Assembly: GCA_018806915.1 (NCBI GenBank)
Contig: JAGKQI010000084.1
Location: forward strand, 496,001-560,000
Direction of reading: 5' to 3'
Source of the DNA: Phytophthora colocasiae
Taxonomy: Eukaryota; Oomycota; Peronosporomycetes; Peronosporales; Peronosporaceae
DNA: 64,000 bases
This document shows positions 20,808 through 31,727 of the stretch, piece after piece (positions within the stretch are counted from its first letter, which is position 1; each line of letters starts with the position of its first letter). The translations under genes and the position numbers were made by a program. The notes beneath the pieces are model-generated. The model had not been told where the DNA came from. It searched no databases and saw only the letters and a program-made list of their open reading frames with translations.

Positions 20808-22189
20808 GACGCCCTGTCCAGTCTGCAGAGTGCGTCGTATGAATTTCATTAGTAGTGCTGGTACAGAAAGACAACATGCCGCTGAAGATCTTCTGCTTTT
20901 AAACCAGCTTATACCATATTAATCATAGTCCGGAATCTACCACAGAGAAGAAGAGAGAAGTTGATTAACTTTAGCGGGGACGTAATCATCCTTGCGTTTT
21001 AGTCGCGTTCTCCACGTTGAATCATGTTTGTGTATTCTCGTGACGTTCACGAGAATACAAAATTTGTAAGTGGATGTGTATGCTAAAGATGGTGAAAGGT
21101 TTTGATGCTGTGCTGTGGGTCAATGACTAAACTGCACGCTGGCCCAAACAACTATGATAACGAGGGTTCGCCACGTGCATGCAGTTTTAGGCTAACAGCG
21201 TTGGGTTTTCGATGCCCAATGTCCCAATATGACTTTGGATGCGCATTCATCTATCTAACGCGCTAGTGTTGGAAATGTCGTTTCATTTTTTTCAGCAACG
21301 GCTCGCGAACCAGTGGTAGATTCAGGGATATGATGAGTAGAATGTAGCCGGTCACTCAGCGAGGCAGATTGCGAGCCTGCTGGAGGTTGTAGTTGCGTCA
21401 AATGTTTTTGTAAGGCTTTGTGTTCTTGGAGAAATATAAGACTAGACTGTCACAACTGAGTATTTGGGGTTACCGAACTACTCTTGATCTTAAGAGTCGA
21501 GGACGACATCTTGTCACTAGACGTATCCTTACCAGTGGAAGTGGAAGCTGGCTTGGTAGCAGCATGTTACCCGCAAGTCCTGCGTCAGCCACCGAGTACT
21601 AGCTCTCCGAGCTTACGTCCTTAAAAAAAACCGCGTAGCTCCACTAGGTCCGGGACTGTATTTATACCAGTGTTGGGTTTCATGGAACCACGTCGAAAAT
21701 GGTTCCAGAGCCAACCTCTCGCAGTGCTAGGGCTTTCGATACCCAAACGAACGATAATGACACAGAGCATACGTTCAAATTGCGAGTACTGACACTGAAG
21801 GTCAGCGAACACAGACAGCGTACGCAAGCGACGCCGAAGGCCGCCGGGTCATCATCTGATACAATGAGACGTCCGAGAGGCTTTGGTAACAGCGCAGCAG
21901 ATCCTCCGGCCATCTTAAGCCTTCGGCGAATGCACGAAGGTCCGTATCGTCGTAGTCGTAGTCGTAGTCGCTGTCGCTATTTCGTTGTAGAGTTTGTCCT
22001 GGATCTCCCCGGTCGGAAATTAAACGGCTCGGCCATCCAAGGTTGGACTTGTACCGGTCCTTAGACCAGTCTAGGTCTGTAGGACTCTTTGGAAGTAACT
22101 CAATATACCTCATCACGTCTAGGTGTTGCCATGGTCATAACGCTGTCGTTGTGTCACATTGCGAATTGTCTTTGTCTTAGTCGATGTCG
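20808..22189. other. centre of the foldback element, no intact gene
   Basis: Holds short frames only. A gtcgta microsatellite lies at about 21948-21975. No transposase motif was found. Confidence 0.4.
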
Positions 22190-22560
22190 TAGTTGAATTG
22201 CGCCTCTATTCTCTGCGGTATTCTCTGTGGCAACAGCGATATTGCCAGAGGCCGGAGAGAAGATCACGAGATCTTGTTGATACACTGGAAAATACACACT
22301 GCGACCACGCAACGTGGAGGCTGCACAACGACATTTACTTCGGCGAAACAAGCGGTGGCGCCAAGTATCCTGAATATGCAGGCTTCCTTTGAAGCCATTA
22401 TCATGTCTTGTTTCGACACTCATCGGATTGAAACATTGACGGCGAAGCGGTTAATCAAGTGCTTACGTGTTTGGGTTTTGAGCCCGAACGCAAACCTTCG
22501 AAGACAACGCATATGGATTTCCGCGAAGTTAGAATTGATACAAAACGTAGTAGCATAGGT
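22190..22560 (+). pseudogene. LINE 3' end remnant in the foldback centre
   Basis: Frame fragments HATWRLHNDIYFGET (22310-22355) and EAIIMSCFDTHRIETLTAKRLIKCL (22390-22470) match in order the fragment at 10960-11130 (HATWRLWNGIHFRKT, TGCIISLFTSMRMSSTVTGKL). Broken by frameshifts. Confidence 0.45.
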
Positions 22561-24302
22561 GCAAGGCGACTGTGTATGAACATCGATAAAGTTAAACATC
22601 CTCACAACATGAGGCAGCAGTCTTGGCTGCGGTATCATCGATAGAGGTCTATGACACTAAAGCCACGCCGAGCCGGACTGGGAGCTTCCAACGTGGGTGC
22701 CCACGTCCCTGAATGCGCTTTCGTAGCCGGCTGTGAAGTTCTAGCAACAACTTCAAAACGGTCAATTTTTCCGGGCGGCTTCTGCACGGTCGTGCCACCC
22801 GTGAGCTACCACTAACTACTGCAACTGCGTTTTAATCATCGTCCCCATGGCGGACTACAGAAAGTGAGTGAAATGCAGACCATCGCTGATAATTGAAATC
22901 TCAAGTCGACGTTTCTTCGCAGTTGACATTTTATTGTCAGGGTTCATACTATCGCAAGTACAAACGCACTCTTCGCCACGTATAGTAATATCAATAGTAT
23001 AGTGTGAGTATTATAGTAATCATATGTTGAGGTTGAACTTGAAGCCAACATGATTCCTACGCGGTCGCAAGGCCCACTATACGTGTTTCCGCGCGCTTTT
23101 CCAAGCCAAGCTTTTCCCCGGCGGGTTCGCTCTGACGATTCCGCCAATAAGAGGCGCTAGCGTAAAAATGACGAGTGCTAATTGGCCAGCAAGTTGAAGC
23201 TCTAGCCTACCTCATGTGCGCGATCCTCGCGGTAAGAATCGCAAAGCGGAGCCTCATTTTCAATTTCACCAAGCCCCCCTCAAGTCCCCCATTACCCAAT
23301 GTCCTGACGCCCTGCTCGACGTGCACTACACGAAATTGCTGACTACGCTGCTCGACCTTTGCTGGCTGCTACGCTACTCGACGTTCTACTGGCTGCTACG
23401 CTACCCGTTACGCTGCTTGAGCCCTACTGGTCACAATGCTGCTATAACCTGCTACGCTACTCGAACCTGGTCGCAATGCTGCTATAACCTGCTACGCTGC
23501 CCTACCTACTAGGCTGTTCTACCTGGTACGCTGGTCGACGATCTGCTACGCTACCCGTTACGTTGCTGGAGCCCTACTGGTCACAATGCTGCTATAACCT
23601 GCTACGCTGCCCTACCTACTAGGCTGTTCTACCTGGTACGCTGCGACGATCTGCTACGCTACCCTTGCTGGAGCCCTACTTGGTGCCGGATCAAACGCCA
23701 CAAGAAAAGTTCTTCCAGACTTTCGTCCATGGGGATTTGAGGATTCTGTACCCCAAGCCGAACCTTCAGTTTTTCTTGGGTTTTAAGAGCTTTGGACGTT
23801 AGAATTGGTGGAGGAAGTTGTACTCTTGGAGTGCAGAGGAACAGGAGATTTTGGACGAGGAGCAAGTCGATGGAACTTCTGAGGAATGGAAATACACTCA
23901 CAGTCTTGTGTCTTTTCAGTACAACGCTACCCGTTACGCCGCTTGAGCCCTACTGGTCACAACGCTGATATTACCTGCTATGCTGCTCGACGTTAGCAGT
24001 GGTAACTTTTCCTTGTCAGCGACTGGTAACTGTTGTGTTTACCTTGAGTTTAGTATTTTACAGGTTAATGATAAACTTTCTTGAGTACTGAGTATTGGCC
24101 AGGTCAATGGTAAACCATCGTTGACATTTGTAGTTGGTAGAGGCGTTAGCACAGACAGTACTGACACAGGCTGCGTCTGACTTGTGCCTGACGGTGAGCC
24201 CACAGTCAGTATCTTTCGAAAAAAAAGTTAGTGGCACTTCGAGCAGCTGCCAAAATCTTTAGCATGGGACGCCTTTCATTCTTCGTTTTGCTGTTGAGGA
24301 GC

Positions 24303-25312
24303 CATGCGTGACTTTCGGCCGAAAGCAGAGCAGTTTGAAGTATGCACTCACTTCAATTTGCATAATCTGCAATTGGGTAACCCCTGGTATCATTTGTTGC
24401 TGTCGACAGATAGAAGACCCATCAAGATCCTTTGCTTCTGATGGCAAGCGCCTGTACAACTTCCGCGAAAAGGACGAGTTTAGAACCGAGGTAAATTGTA
24501 CATATTCAGCTTTTAAAGCATTTATCTAACTTGTTTGAAACGATAGGCTCTTTCGTTCTTTAGTAGCACCGACGAGATCTCGTTCGACGCGTTGTATCCT
24601 GTTTACTTCAAGGAACCTGCCGAAGGACGTGTACGTGCATGATTGGAGACGTTAATGTTATCGCTGTTTTTGGTAACGCTTTGTCTGATAAATAGGCACA
24701 AAACTCCAGCGACATCGACGACTTCGTTACTTCATTGCCCGTCAAGCAAATGTATGATGTGTATGTTGGGGTATGGAACTTGTACGCATTCGACGAGCAT
24801 GATTACCTTTGGATGCTGCAGTGGTTGGACACATCAATGAGTTTGTCGAAGGTATTCCCTGTATGTTCTTACAATTTGACGGTTTACTAACTACTGAATG
24901 AAAAAAATAGATAACTCGAGAGCAGATTAAAACTCGGTTGAGGTTTCTAAACGACTATATCGACCAAGAAAGACAGGAACTCGACGCTCATGTCGAGCAT
25001 TATATTCGCATGCAGGCAGACATTTTCGTGGATGCAGAAGAGATTGATGAACATCGCCGGGAGGGACGTCAGCTGGAGAGAGAACACAATTTGATTTGTT
25101 TCTTGATGGAAGCTATGAACGTTGTGGATATCATCGCATACGAGCTATCAAAAGCCGAGTTCCAAGGGCTGTGCAAATGCGAAAAGTGCAAGAACTTCCC
25201 AACGCAAGATTACCCGACGGAGTCAGTGTGGCACGAATTGCCTCCCAAGACCTTTTATTGCGAGGACAGTGGCGAGATTTGCATCGGGGAGAACTATAGG
25301 CGCTATGACTAG
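24303..25312 (+). CDS. unknown conserved-looking protein, at least four exons
   Basis: Splicing at clear GT-AG sites keeps one frame: exon ending at 24490 (LYNFREKDEFRTE), intron 24491-24546, exon 24547-24630, intron 24631-24695, exon 24696-24851 (MYDVYVGVWNLYAFDEHDYLWM), intron 24852-24910, exon 24911-25312 ending in TAG. The last exon is a charged helical region (RQELDAHVEHYIRMQADIFVDAEEIDEH in parts) followed by a cysteine cluster, CKCEKCKNF...FYCEDSGEIC, that could bind zinc. The 5' end is uncertain: ATG 24303 opens a frame (MRDFRPKAEQFEVCTHFNLH) that needs a small frame change near 24380-24410 to reach the exon. No family recognised. It lies just outside the foldback element. Confidence 0.6.
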
Positions 25313-25432
25313 TTACAGCTCGTCGCTTGAATCGTACTAGTATCGCACATGGATTGCAGCTACGTAGTAGTTTTATTGTTGCAGATTGTAGCCGACATAT
25401 AAACTTTTACATTTATGGACGGCCACGACCTA

Positions 25433-25543
25433 TAGTGAAACTAGTATATTCACCTCTCTCAAAGAGTCCACGTCGATAGAGGTAAATATACTAGTTTCAC
25501 TATTGGATTGTTTTCTTTAGTGAAACTAGTATATTTGCCTCTA
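25433..25543. repeat. three copies of a 25-bp motif, two inverted and one direct
   Basis: tagtgaaactagtatatt starts at 25433, its inverted copy ends at 25502 (one mismatch over 25 bp) and a direct copy starts at 25519. A related tagtgaaaacaactagt occurs at 29361-29377, past the piggyBac gene. These may be decayed transposon termini. Confidence 0.6.
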
Positions 25544-25680
25544 ATGCTGACGTCGATTACTGGTATACCAGTATAGTTACGCCGTATCCGGATATTTTGG
25601 ATCTCATTACGTGATTGTAAGTGTAAGTGCAAAAACTGTCCGGATACCACTTGCATTCAATTCAGGATTCTAAGGTGGTC

Positions 25681-28600
25681 ATGCCGCGCAAGCGCAAGGA
25701 GAGAGAAGATCCCCAGTCGTCTCGCACGAGCCGGCGGAGAGCTACTCGGCCCGATGAAATATCTGGTACGCAGACACAACTCTTGCGTCGTTGGCAGTTC
25801 TAATCGAATGCTTGTTCGTAGATGAAGAGTACGAAGTGGAACGTATTATCGATATGAAAATCGTGTCGGGAAAGCCAAAGTATCATGTAAAATGGAAGGG
25901 TTACAATGACACTACATGGGAGCCGGAATCCAATCTTACGTGCCCCAGGCTTCTGCAACAATTTAATGAAGAGCAGCTAAAACGTGCCCGTGCTTCCAAG
26001 AAGAAAGCTGCGAGCCCGAAAGCGACAGCAAGCTCCGAGAGCTCCGTGAAACGGAAAGCGTCAAAAGGTAGCTAATGATATTGTCTTCGAGTGCATTATT
26101 CTCTGACTGAACTGTTGGTCATCGGTGATAATGTACAGGTACTTCTCAGGAGAAAGAGTACGAAGTGGAAGCAATCCTTCGAGAGAGATTTCGTTTTGGA
26201 TTACCTCATTACCTAGTCAAATGGAAAGGGTATACGGAGTCCAGTTGGATCGCTGGATCAAACATGAACTGTCCCGAAGTCCTGGCGGCATTCCGACGTC
26301 GTCAACAGAAAGCTCATCCAGCGGCAAGTATACAGGTTTCTGTTGCCAATGTCACAGAAAACCACAGTACAACCAATTCTACAACTGTCCCGGTGGCCAC
26401 CCCAACTGATATAAACCAAGACGCACGGACATTAGATCCCTCTCCAAACAGAATCGACAGATCTCAACGGATTGTCAGCAATGCAGACGAATTACGGGAG
26501 TTCAAGAAAACTCGAACCCCAATTATGAATTTGATTTTCCTGATTATCGGGAGGAAAACACCAACGACGAGGAGACCAAGGTAGACGAAGAAGCGAGGAG
26601 TGAAACTAATTCGAGCAACCTTTTTCGGAAGAAAAAGACCAACGGTCAGCCACAGTAGGCCGAAATCGCTGTTGAAGGCGCCACGGACCCGTCCATTTCG
26701 TATCGATGCTTAGCAAATGAAGGCCTTGACGACGATCATGAGTTTTTAGCCTCTGATTATTGCGCTAGTGAGAGTGATGACGGTTCTGACGAAGAAACCA
26801 CAGAAAATATCATCGTCAACGAGGAAGATGACGAAGATGAATTTTCTGTTGAGACTGCTGAGGAGATTCAGCTGTCGCAGGACCTCAAGATTATATAACA
26901 GATGAAATGCTGCGGTCTATGTCTATAAACGGTTGGGAGGAGCTGAATGTCGGCGATGGTGTGGACGATACCAATACGGATGGCATGTGTGATGTTATGA
27001 ACGATCCTCCCCATTTACAACAATCAGCAATTGATGCAGCTCGAACGATGAAGCCAACGGATTTATTTTTTATTTTATGCCGAAACGCCTCTGGAGAGAT
27101 ATCGCGCATGAAACCAATTTGTACGAGCGCCAAACACGCGCTCAACGGTTACAAGCCGCGTCGCTGGTCATAAATGCCAAGACGAATGATCAAGCTTTTG
27201 CGAAGCAAGTTGTACCGAGAGAAAGAACGAGCCCTGGATTCGTTCAAGGAGATTTCCGCAGCGGAAATAACGCATTTCTTGGCGTTGATCATTTCGAGAG
27301 CTGTTTGCCCTATTAAAGCCCGTATGGAAGATCATTGGAAAACCCAGGCGCGTGGGGCAATTCCCGCCGGGACATGGTCACCATTCATGCCTCGACTGCG
27401 TTTTAAGGAGATTAACAGGTACGAACGTTCGCTCAGAACTGGATTATGAATTGCCGGTATAAATGATGAGACAACGTTGACATTTTACCTGGTACTGTAC
27501 TAATAGAGACGTGTTGGTAGGTTCATCCACTTCACAGACAACGAGGACCCACGAGCAAAATCCGATCGGGCATGGAAAATTAGAAGTGTAATTGATACTC
27601 TCCAAGATACGTTTAAGGGTGCGATGGAGCTAGGGCGTTGGGTTGCGTTCGATGAAATGGTTATCCCGTCAAGGAGTTCGCGGAATACAATTCGTGTTTT
27701 TCTGAAGAATAAGCCGCACAAGTACGGGACAAAGCTGTTCGCAGTTTGCTGTGGCGAAACCCACTACTGCTCCAGGTACATAATGATACTGTTTAGGTGT
27801 ATGTCAAGCAGATGTCATTTACTTAGATCTTTTGTGCGTCTTTATCACAGATCCGGAAGTCTATTGTGGCAAGAAGCAAGATAGTCAATTTGTTGACACG
27901 AGAAGTGGGCCAATGGCTGTCGTCCGTAACTTGAAGGCCCTGTGGGAACAGCGTCGAGTAGATCGCTCGAAGAAAAGAATCGTTGTTACGGACCGAGAAT
28001 ACTCATCAGTATCGCTTAGTTTTCGCCTGATGGACATGGGGTATTACAATATCGGAACAGTGTCCACGAGTCGGCTTGGTTTTGTGGAGAATTTCAAGAC
28101 AAAAAAAAGAGCCAATCACGCAATATGCCTCGAGGGTCCTACAAGCTTGCAAGAAACACCACAAACGGAGTATTGTACGCATCAAGGTGGGTAGACTCAA
28201 AATTTGTTATTTTCTGGCCACTGGAGTCTCGGCGAAAAGGTCGTCTGTACAACGAAAGCAAAGGGACGGTACGTACGCTACTATTCCGTGTCCGGAGTTT
28301 GTTGTGAATTACAACAAGTACATGGGTGGCGTTGATAATCACGACCAATTACGCCTGCAACGGTGAGTTTAATGTAGAGCAGTGCTTATTTCATTTTACT
28401 GACATGAGGTACTGTATGTGGTTGGTTTAGTTACTCTGTTCAAATGGTCATGCGCGCCAAAAAGTACTACAAGAATCTTTTTACGGGCTTCTTGACATTG
28501 CGATCATCAACGCATTCATTGTACACCGTCTATACGCAAAGTCCATCGAAGAGAAACCGCTTTCACACTCGAACTTCCTGATCCAACTCCACGAGGAGCT

Positions 28601-29356
28601 CCTAGGTCTCCAAGACCAAGATTTCTTGGAAACTGAACACATTACTGAAGAAGTTGTTGCAGTGGATGACTCAAGGGACCGGTCGGCTTCGATTGCTACT
28701 GCGTACGCTATTGCTAGCTCGAGTCATCGAGTGTTGGTGTCAACAGATAAAACTGCGGGTGGGAAATTCAAGTTTCGCGTCTGCAAAGTTTGTTCCATCA
28801 TGTGCCGTACAACTTCAGATGGAAGGCGTCGATTGGCAGGAACAACGCGCCATTACTGTCAGCAGTGTTCCTCCGATCGCGGGAGACTGTTTTTATGTTC
28901 AAAAGCACGGCATGTGACTGATGGAAATTCGGTGTCTTGCTTTAATATTTGGCATTCGAACTGGAAGAATGGAAGGAATATTCCGCAACTGGAGAAGAGA
29001 GGGGTATTCGAATTCGCCGTTCGACAGAGGAGTTACCAAACGATTCAATTGCTGCCACGGTTGAGCCACCCGAGGTAAGCTCGCGACGGAGGAATTTGAG
29101 CTTTCAGGAGCTTCTCTTGGGTGAGACTCCAGTTGTTGGAAGTCCAGCCCATTTTCAAAGTACAGAGGCACAGCAAATTCAAGTTTCATCAAGTCACGAT
29201 GATCAGCTCGGAGCCGATAGGGACGGCCTGGTTGGTAGGAGTCACGATGCCCCAGAAGGAGCTGACGGGGGTCCTGACAATTACGATCAAGAATTTTACG
29301 ACAATGATGGGGCGCAAGCTCCAGAAGGCGTGGGGCTGACAACATGGACAACCTAG
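25681..29356 (+). pseudogene. piggyBac-type transposase with two N-terminal chromodomains, decayed
   Basis: Exon 1 (25681-25765; MPRKRKEREDPQ) splices through a 56-nt intron (25766-25821) into a chromodomain, [12 protein letters not shown]...[20 protein letters not shown]. After a second intron (about 26070-26140) comes another chromodomain, KEYEVEAILRERF...HYLVKWKGYTESSWIAGSNM. Then an acidic linker (to about 26890) and the piggyBac core: FMPKRLWRDIAHETNLYERQ (27077), ITHFLALIISRAVCPIKARM, RWVAFDEMVIPSRSSRNTI (first Asp), RIVVTDREYSSVSLSFRLMD (second Asp), NKYMGGVDNHDQLRLQRYS (third Asp), and a C-terminal cysteine-rich domain, CKVCSIMC...HYCQQC...RLFLCSK. Frame changes near 26520, 27080-27220, 28120, 28200 and 28480 (a T run) are not explained by introns, so the gene is inactive. 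The family is certain; the chromodomain pair is read directly. Confidence 0.85.
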
Positions 29357-29470
29357 CTAGTGAAAACAACTAGTTGCCATTGCATGGAATATCCGCGTGC
29401 TCGACCTCGATCATTTAGGATTTTTCTCCGTTTCGCTGAAGACTCTTAAAGTCTCCCCCCTTACCTCAAG

Positions 29471-29831
29471 ATGAGCGCCCTGACCCAGTCGCCACTTCGG
29501 AGAAGAAGAGCGGCGCCGTTTCGTTCTTCATGGACCTGGCTGCCGGCGGTATCTCCAAGACCGTCGTGGCCTCCATCGAGCGTGTCAAGCTGCTTCTGCA
29601 GTGCTTCGTCGCAGATTAACCGAACAAGGGCATCGTGGACTGCTTCGTGCGTGTGTCCAAGGAGCAGGGCACCCAGGCCCTGAACTTTGCCTTAAAGGAC
29701 AAGTTCATAAGCTCTTCATTACGGTGTAACCAAGGACCAGTTCTGGCGTTTCTTCAAGGGCAACCTGGCTTCGCGGTGCCCGCTCGCCGCTCTTCGTGTA
29801 CCCGCTTGACTTTGCCCGTACCCGTCTCGTA
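29471..29831 (+). pseudogene. mitochondrial ADP/ATP carrier pseudogene
   Basis: Frame fragments SFFMDLAAGGISKTVVASIE and RVKLLLQ, then (after a TAA at 29617) PNKGIVDCFVRVSKEQGTQ, LNFALKDKF, and in another frame VTKDQFWRFFKGNLAS and FVYPLDFARTRL, are those of the ADP/ATP translocase (first carrier repeat and start of the second). The carrier normally exchanges ADP for ATP across the inner mitochondrial membrane. Here stops, frameshifts and internal deletions reduce about 300 residues to 120 codons. No introns are seen, so a retrocopy is possible. Confidence 0.85.
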
Positions 29832-29957
29832 GCTCTTGAGGTTTAGTCAATGGTGGCGCAATATTGAGTTGTGAGATAAATAATTCGTACTTAGTGAGTA
29901 AATGATGTCAAATTCTTTGGTATGTTTTTTGTTGCGTGTGATTTCCATTGAAAGACG

Positions 29958-31421
29958 ATGGTGAAGACGCGTGCGGGGGAAAGGAAAACCAAGGTCGCTC
30001 TGGTTACGCGGGTGAAGGATGGGCAAACCGAGAGAACTGCGCATACGAGGCAGTTACTGTCGGTGGCAGCACAAACGAATTCGTTAGTCGTCCCGGCCAA
30101 AACGCAGGAGAATCAGTCGGCCAAGAGCAAGTCGTCAACCAAGGGCAAGCCTTCATCTAAGAAACGAAAGGGGAATATTACTGAGTCCTCGGATGGATCT
30201 AGCAAGCGACCAAAACCGACAGGCCAAGATACTGAAGTTTCTGTACAGGATGTTGATGCTGCTGAACCGGAGGAGGCAGAAGGCCAAGAGGTTCCCATCA
30301 AATTCCTGAAGGAAGCTTGCGATGAAATGAGGAGAGCTTGCAACGAGGAGTACCAAGGAGATAAGCGGCAATGCGAGCGGCGCACGAAAGCGCAGCCGTA
30401 CACTTTGGCAAACTATCAGAAGCGCTTGTGGGTAGAACGGTATCTCGCCGCACGAAATAGATGCGAAAAGGTGGATTACAATGATTTAGCGACCAAAATT
30501 CAGTTCAAGGCCTTCAAGAGCGAACCAGCAGAGCTCAAGAAGCACCACCAGTCTCTGCTCAAGGACGTATATGCAGGGTATCTCAAGGTGTTGGAAAATA
30601 AGAAAAACAAGGCTAATGCAGATCCCAGCGCAGGCCTAAGAGAACTCGTGGCGTCAAGCAATGCCTCGTTGGTCACGAAGATACAGGAGCTTTTGAGCGA
30701 GGGCCACGAAGAAACTAAGAAAGAGCTGAGACGTGCAATTCGGGAGGAAAGAGAGATAAGCCAAGCAGCGAAGCCACTTGCTACTGGAAAGATAGGGAAG
30801 GAGTCGAGTTTAGACCAAGTTCAAGCAGTAGCGGCGACTTTACCGACTCTCGTGTGTGACACTGAAGAGGAGAAGCAGACTTTACGGGCGGAGTTTGATT
30901 TGATCTACCGCAAGATCTCCGTCTCGCTGTCTGCTGCATCCGACAGGAAGTTGAAGGACTTGGAGACAAGCCACGTATCCAAGTTGGAGGATCTCAAGGC
31001 GAGACACTTGGAAGCTGAGGAAAAAATTCAAGAACTAGTGCGGGAACTGGATGAGGAGAAGTTGAACTCCACTACGCTTCGAGAAGAACTAGAGGCTCAG
31101 CGCAAGGCTTCCACTGGTCGACGAGGTGACAAAGGTAAGCAGAAAAAATTGGAGGAGGCACTCAGAAGCAAAACAGCCGAATTAGCAGGAGAGAAGGCGA
31201 TATCAAGCGGCTACCAGAAGAAAGTAAAATATCTGGAGACAGCACTGAATGCGGCGAGAGCGAAGATTGAAGAGCAAGACGAAGAGCTGGAAGCGGCCGT
31301 ACGGCAAATCAACACGAAAGGCAAGGAAGTGAAATCTGTCAGCAGTACGATAAGAAAGAAGGACAAGAAAGGCAGAGGAAGCATGGGTGAAGTCAAAAGA
31401 ACTAATGCTAAAGGGGGGTAA
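29958..31421 (+). CDS. coiled-coil protein with basic N-terminus, unknown function
   Basis: Intact frame of 487 codons. The N-terminal 80 residues are basic and rich in Lys/Ser (AKSKSSTKGKPSSKKRKGN, SSKRPKPTG), with likely nuclear localisation signals. An acidic patch follows (AAEPEEAEGQE). From about residue 200 the protein is mostly coiled coil (HLEAEEKIQELVRELDEEKL, KKLEEALRSKTAELAGEKA, KIEEQDEELEAAVRQ), and it ends in a basic tail (KKDKKGRGSMG). No membrane segment or signal peptide. It starts just after the ADP/ATP carrier relic. I do not recognise a family; an element-derived gag-like origin cannot be excluded. Confidence 0.6.
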   Translation: MVKTRAGERKTKVALVTRVKDGQTERTAHTRQLLSVAAQTNSLVVPAKTQENQSAKSKSSTKGKPSSKKRKGNITESSDGSSKRPKPTGQDTEVSVQDVDAAEPEEAEGQEVPIKFLKEACDEMRRACNEEYQGDKRQCERRTKAQPYTLANYQKRLWVERYLAARNRCEKVDYNDLATKIQFKAFKSEPAELKKHHQSLLKDVYAGYLKVLENKKNKANADPSAGLRELVASSNASLVTKIQELLSEGHEETKKELRRAIREEREISQAAKPLATGKIGKESSLDQVQAVAATLPTLVCDTEEEKQTLRAEFDLIYRKISVSLSAASDRKLKDLETSHVSKLEDLKARHLEAEEKIQELVRELDEEKLNSTTLREELEAQRKASTGRRGDKGKQKKLEEALRSKTAELAGEKAISSGYQKKVKYLETALNAARAKIEEQDEELEAAVRQINTKGKEVKSVSSTIRKKDKKGRGSMGEVKRTNAKGG

Positions 31422-31727
31422 CGAAGAAGTTGCAGGGAACAACTTGTGAAATTTAAAGGAAGAGAATAACGAACAGTCAAACGACTTCAACAACCGTGTT
31501 TCATTATGTGTTGAAGTAAACTGTGGTGCAATGTTGGTATGTGTCGGGTGTTCTGGAATTGAGCTCGGGAAGTTTAAGTCCTTGCTAGCTAGCCGCTCTA
31601 AGCACTCTTGCACCAGCACCTATTTGTCCTACTGACCCGTTATCGACAGCACGATGCAGCCCTCATTGCCATTGTCGCGAAGTTGCCTCTCCATCTTGTC
31701 ATGCTTCCACTCGAAGTCCTTGTGGCT
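31422..31727. other. intergenic, nothing seen
   Basis: The 3' flank of the coiled-coil gene. Minus-strand frames overlapping 31203-31619 are shadows of it. Confidence 0.5.

Larger units (their letters stand above)
19537..24115. mobile_element. foldback element with long inverted arms
   Basis: The left arm (about 19540-20807) and right arm (22581-about 24110) are inverted copies around a 1.77-kb centre. From 19878 to 20807 the pairing is almost gap-free: paired positions add up to 43388-43391, and 98-residue and 67-residue frames on the two arms are the same except for one residue. The outer ends are more diverged, but both carry gtttagtact-type sequence next to tcaatggt/accattga motifs. The right arm has extra sequence at 23681-23925. 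I see no transposase. This structure fits a foldback DNA element or a segmental inverted duplication. Confidence 0.75.

Noticed and set aside
31203..31619. Minus-strand 138-codon frame
   Set aside because: It is antisense to the coiled-coil gene and has the Ser/Phe/Leu composition expected from reverse reading of Lys/Glu codons.
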